The translations under genes and the position numbers were made by a program. Shown here piece after piece: positions 54,258 through 56,629 of a stretch of DNA of 56,629 nucleotides. The stretch comes from Planctomycetota bacterium. GTDB lineage: Bacteria > Planctomycetota > Brocadiia > SM23-32 > JAKLEA01. Each line of letters begins with the position of its first letter. Position 1 is the first letter of the stretch. The notes under the pieces are model-generated. The model was given only the letters and a program-made list of their open reading frames with translations. It had not been told where the DNA came from and ran no database searches. The DNA lies in assembly GCA_022711755.1 (NCBI GenBank), contig JAKLEA010000032.1:1-56629 (forward strand), in the 5' to 3' direction.

Positions 54258-56629
54258 ATGCGCACACAACTGGCGATATCACAGTTCTGCACGATGTCGG
54301 ATTCGTTGGCGACTGTGTTTGTTCTGGCTTTCGCGCTGACGCTACTTTCATGCTCCGGTTCCCAACCCAGGGATAAGGGAGTCAAGCGCCAGTCGGGGGC
54401 ATCCGGAGCCGGCGCGGATACACGGATGGAGTTCTTCGTCGCCGTGGACGGCGACGATATGAATCCGGGCTATGAGGCGCTGCCCTTTGCGACGATTGAG
54501 CGCGCGCGCGATGCCATTCGGGAGAAGAAACGCAGTTCCGGCCTGCCCCCCGGGGGGGGGGTCGTCCTGCTGCGCGGCGGCGACCATGTTTGCGCGAAGA
54601 CATTTGAACTGACCGCAGACGACTCAGGAACGCCGGATGCGCCCATTATCTGGCGCAGCTACGGAGAAGAGCGGGCGCGCATCCTCGGCGGAAGAGTCCT
54701 TTCGGGTTTTCAACCGGTCGCCGATCAAACAGCGCGCGCGCGGTTGGACGAAATCGCGCGGGACAAAGTAGTTGTGGTTGATCTGCGCGCCCACGGCATC
54801 CAGGACTTTGGAATGATCAAGTCGCGCGGTTTCGCAAGGCCGACGACTCCCGCACACGGCGAACTCTTCTTCAACGGGCGACCGATGACGCTGGCACAAT
54901 GGCCGAATCCGGACGGATGGGAACACATCAAGGATTTTCCGAAAGGCGGGGGAGTTGACGACGGCCACGGCACGACAATGGGCGCTCTTGCCAACGGATT
55001 CTTTTATGACAGCGAAAGGCCCGAGCGATGGAAAAACACGGGCGACATCTGGATTCACGGCTACTGGGCTTACGACTGGGCGAACAGTTACGAGCGGATT
55101 GCCGAACTTGACGCAGCGCGCCGCTTCATAAGAACCGCCGAACCCTATGGCAACTATGGGTTCATCAGGAATCAGCGGATCTGCTTCATCAACATCCTCG
55201 AAGAACTCGACCAGCCCGGCGAGTGGTTTCTTGACGCACAGACCGGCCTGCTCTACTTCTGGCCCCCCGGCCCGATTGATTCCGGCGAGGTCCTGTTCTC
55301 ACTCCTTGAACAACCCATAGTCAAGCTGACCGACGCAAGCCATGTAACAATCCAGGGCCTTATCTTTGAAGCAACACGCGGTAACGGGATTGAGATCTCC
55401 GGAGGCGCCGAATGTCGAATCGCGGGCTGTATCCTGCGCAACATCGGCAACGGGGCGATTTCAATAACCGGCGGGAAGAACCACGGCGTGACAAGTTGCG
55501 ACATCTTCGACACCGGCGACGGCGGCGTTTCCCTCTCAGGCGGTGATCGGGAGACGCTTGCGACTGGCGGACACTTCGTTGAGAACTGCCATTTCCAGCG
55601 CCAGGGGCGCTGGTCGAAGTGCTACGTCCCCGCCATCTGTCTGAACGGCGTCGGACTTCGGGCGTCGCACAATCTCATTCACGACCATCCCCATGCGGCG
55701 ATTCTCTTCGGCGGTAACGACCACCTGATCGAGTTCAACGATATCCACCACATTGCGCTTGAAACGGGCGACGTGGGGGCCATTTACGCCGGGCGGGACT
55801 ACACAATTCGCGGCAACCGCATCATGTATAACTATATTCACGAGACTGGTGGCGTCGGGATGGGGTCCATGGGCGTATACATGGATGACTGCGTCAGCGG
55901 CACGGAGGTGTCCGGCAATGTGTTCTACAAGGCGCACTGGGCCATGTTTATCGGCGGCGGGCGGGACCATCGTGTCGAGAACAACCTTTTTGTGGATTGC
56001 GATCCGGCCGTGCGCGCCGATGCGCGCGGCTTGGACACAAGCCCGGTCTGGCGCAACATGGTTGATCAGACAATGCGGGAAAGACTGAAGTCTGTCCCCT
56101 CTGATCTTTACCGCGAGCGTTACCCGGCGATGAAGTCGCTTGACGCATACTATGGCCCGCCCGAAGGTCCGGCGATTGCAGGCGAGGCTTTCAAGGGTAT
56201 CCCGCCGGAGGGCAACGTGATTGCGCGCAACATCTGCATCGGCAAATGGAAGGAAATTGCCTGGCATGCCGACGAGAAACTTTTTGACATCCGGGACAAC
56301 TTCGTTACGGAAGACAGAAACCAGGTCGGGACTCCGGAGGACGGTTTCCGTCTGCCGACGGAATCGCCGGCATGGAAAACCGGTTTCGCGCCAATTCCAT
56401 TCAAGAAGATAGGCTTGTATCAGGACAGCGACCGGGAACGCCTGCGGTTCTGGACTCAAACACAGGGGGAGCGTCCTGCCGGCGACGGCGCATTGGCGAT
56501 GAAGGAATCACAGCCGTCCAGTCAATCGCAGGCGGATCGCTCAGCCCTCAGGATTATCGCAATGACGGTGACGCCGCACGTCATAGCCGAGACGATGCGC
56601 TATCTTCGCGCGCCCGAACCGGCAACGGG
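54258..56629 (+). CDS. Lipoprotein with right-handed parallel beta-helix, GH141-like (3' end outside window)
   Basis: At least 790 residues with no stop before the window end. ATG 54258 follows GGAGGAG; an in-frame ATG at 54117 also exists. The lipobox is LTLLSC (Cys32). Typical opening features are EFFVAVDGDDMNPGYEALPF, TIERARDAIREKKRSSGLPP and VVLLRGGDHVC. Parallel helix coils follow: HVTIQGLIFEATRGNGIEI, ITGGKNHGVTSCDIFDTGD, HAAILFGGNDHLIEFNDIHH, MGSMGVYMDDCVSG. The N-terminal signature resembles GH141-type enzymes. A C6G10 tract (54546-54561) lies inside the coding region. Confidence 0.85.
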   Translation, partial: MRTQLAISQFCTMSDSLATVFVLAFALTLLSCSGSQPRDKGVKRQSGASGAGADTRMEFFVAVDGDDMNPGYEALPFATIERARDAIREKKRSSGLPPGGGVVLLRGGDHVCAKTFELTADDSGTPDAPIIWRSYGEERARILGGRVLSGFQPVADQTARARLDEIARDKVVVVDLRAHGIQDFGMIKSRGFARPTTPAHGELFFNGRPMTLAQWPNPDGWEHIKDFPKGGGVDDGHGTTMGALANGFFYDSERPERWKNTGDIWIHGYWAYDWANSYERIAELDAARRFIRTAEPYGNYGFIRNQRICFINILEELDQPGEWFLDAQTGLLYFWPPGPIDSGEVLFSLLEQPIVKLTDASHVTIQGLIFEATRGNGIEISGGAECRIAGCILRNIGNGAISITGGKNHGVTSCDIFDTGDGGVSLSGGDRETLATGGHFVENCHFQRQGRWSKCYVPAICLNGVGLRASHNLIHDHPHAAILFGGNDHLIEFNDIHHIALETGDVGAIYAGRDYTIRGNRIMYNYIHETGGVGMGSMGVYMDDCVSGTEVSGNVFYKAHWAMFIGGGRDHRVENNLFVDCDPAVRADARGLDTSPVWRNMVDQTMRERLKSVPSDLYRERYPAMKSLDAYYGPPEGPAIAGEAFKGIPPEGNVIARNICIGKWKEIAWHADEKLFDIRDNFVTEDRNQVGTPEDGFRLPTESPAWKTGFAPIPFKKIGLYQDSDRERLRFWTQTQGERPAGDGALAMKESQPSSQSQADRSALRIIAMTVTPHVIAETMRYLRAPEPAT

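Noticed and set aside
55536..56459. 307-codon minus-strand frame at the window end
   Set aside because: Antisense to the beta-helix gene, which has clear family motifs.
1..56629. CRISPR array
   Set aside because: No regularly spaced direct repeats with unique spacers were seen, and no cas gene is present.

Overview
This is a GC-rich bacterial window with no ribosomal or housekeeping core. Its gene families point to the Planctomycetota or a neighbouring PVC-type or candidate phylum. The signs are a giant exported protein with a LEPR-XLL-like N-terminus, many secreted glycoside hydrolases and parallel beta-helix proteins, FG-GAP proteins, a URO-D family methyltransferase-like protein beside an L-rhamnose mutarotase, and an FHA protein fused to a kinase fold. 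The exact taxon cannot be fixed from sequence alone.

Region 1 (1-11372) starts with an intact tRNA-Lys(TTT) carrying a compact integrative element of about 11.2 kb in its 3' half. On the minus strand the element has a tightly overlapping operon: a small HTH protein, a winged-helix-like replication protein, a DnaB-type helicase, an 82-aa protein, an excisionase-like HTH protein and a tyrosine integrase whose 3' end runs into the tRNA. It also carries a serine recombinase behind a near-consensus promoter, a DUF5681-like protein, unknown exported proteins that look like cargo, and a block of repeated TGCATAA sites. No capsid, large terminase, relaxase or conjugation gene is visible.

Region 2 (11321-26868) lies between a second and a third copy of the tRNA 3' half. 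It holds a 5'-truncated second integrase, a TIGR01777 epimerase, exported proteins, an FG-GAP protein, a caspase-like gene remnant, a membrane zinc-ribbon protein, a roughly 3050-residue LEPR/FG-GAP/RHS/PKD protein and decayed IS fragments. The three att copies and progressively decayed integrases describe tandem accretion at one tRNA gene. The right flanks of copies 2 and 3 are homologous over 100 bp.

Region 3 (27358-56629) is mostly secreted carbohydrate metabolism: GH31, a GH-like barrel protein, GH116, a beta-propeller/URO-D/rhamnose mutarotase operon, GH36, a Tat-exported GH42-like protein, two parallel beta-helix proteins and a sialidase-like pseudogene. Among these lie an FHA pseudokinase, a two-gene SocA/Panacea-DUF488 module, a type II toxin-antitoxin pair, a Yip1-like plus GT-C-like membrane pair, and small membrane proteins. 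The last gene runs off the window.

The clearest unusual feature is the integrase/att arrangement of region 1. In a precise excision circle, the integrase frame would read through the tRNA-derived core into a 64-residue tail that is now separated at the far end of the element, so integration appears to change the C-terminus of the recombinase.
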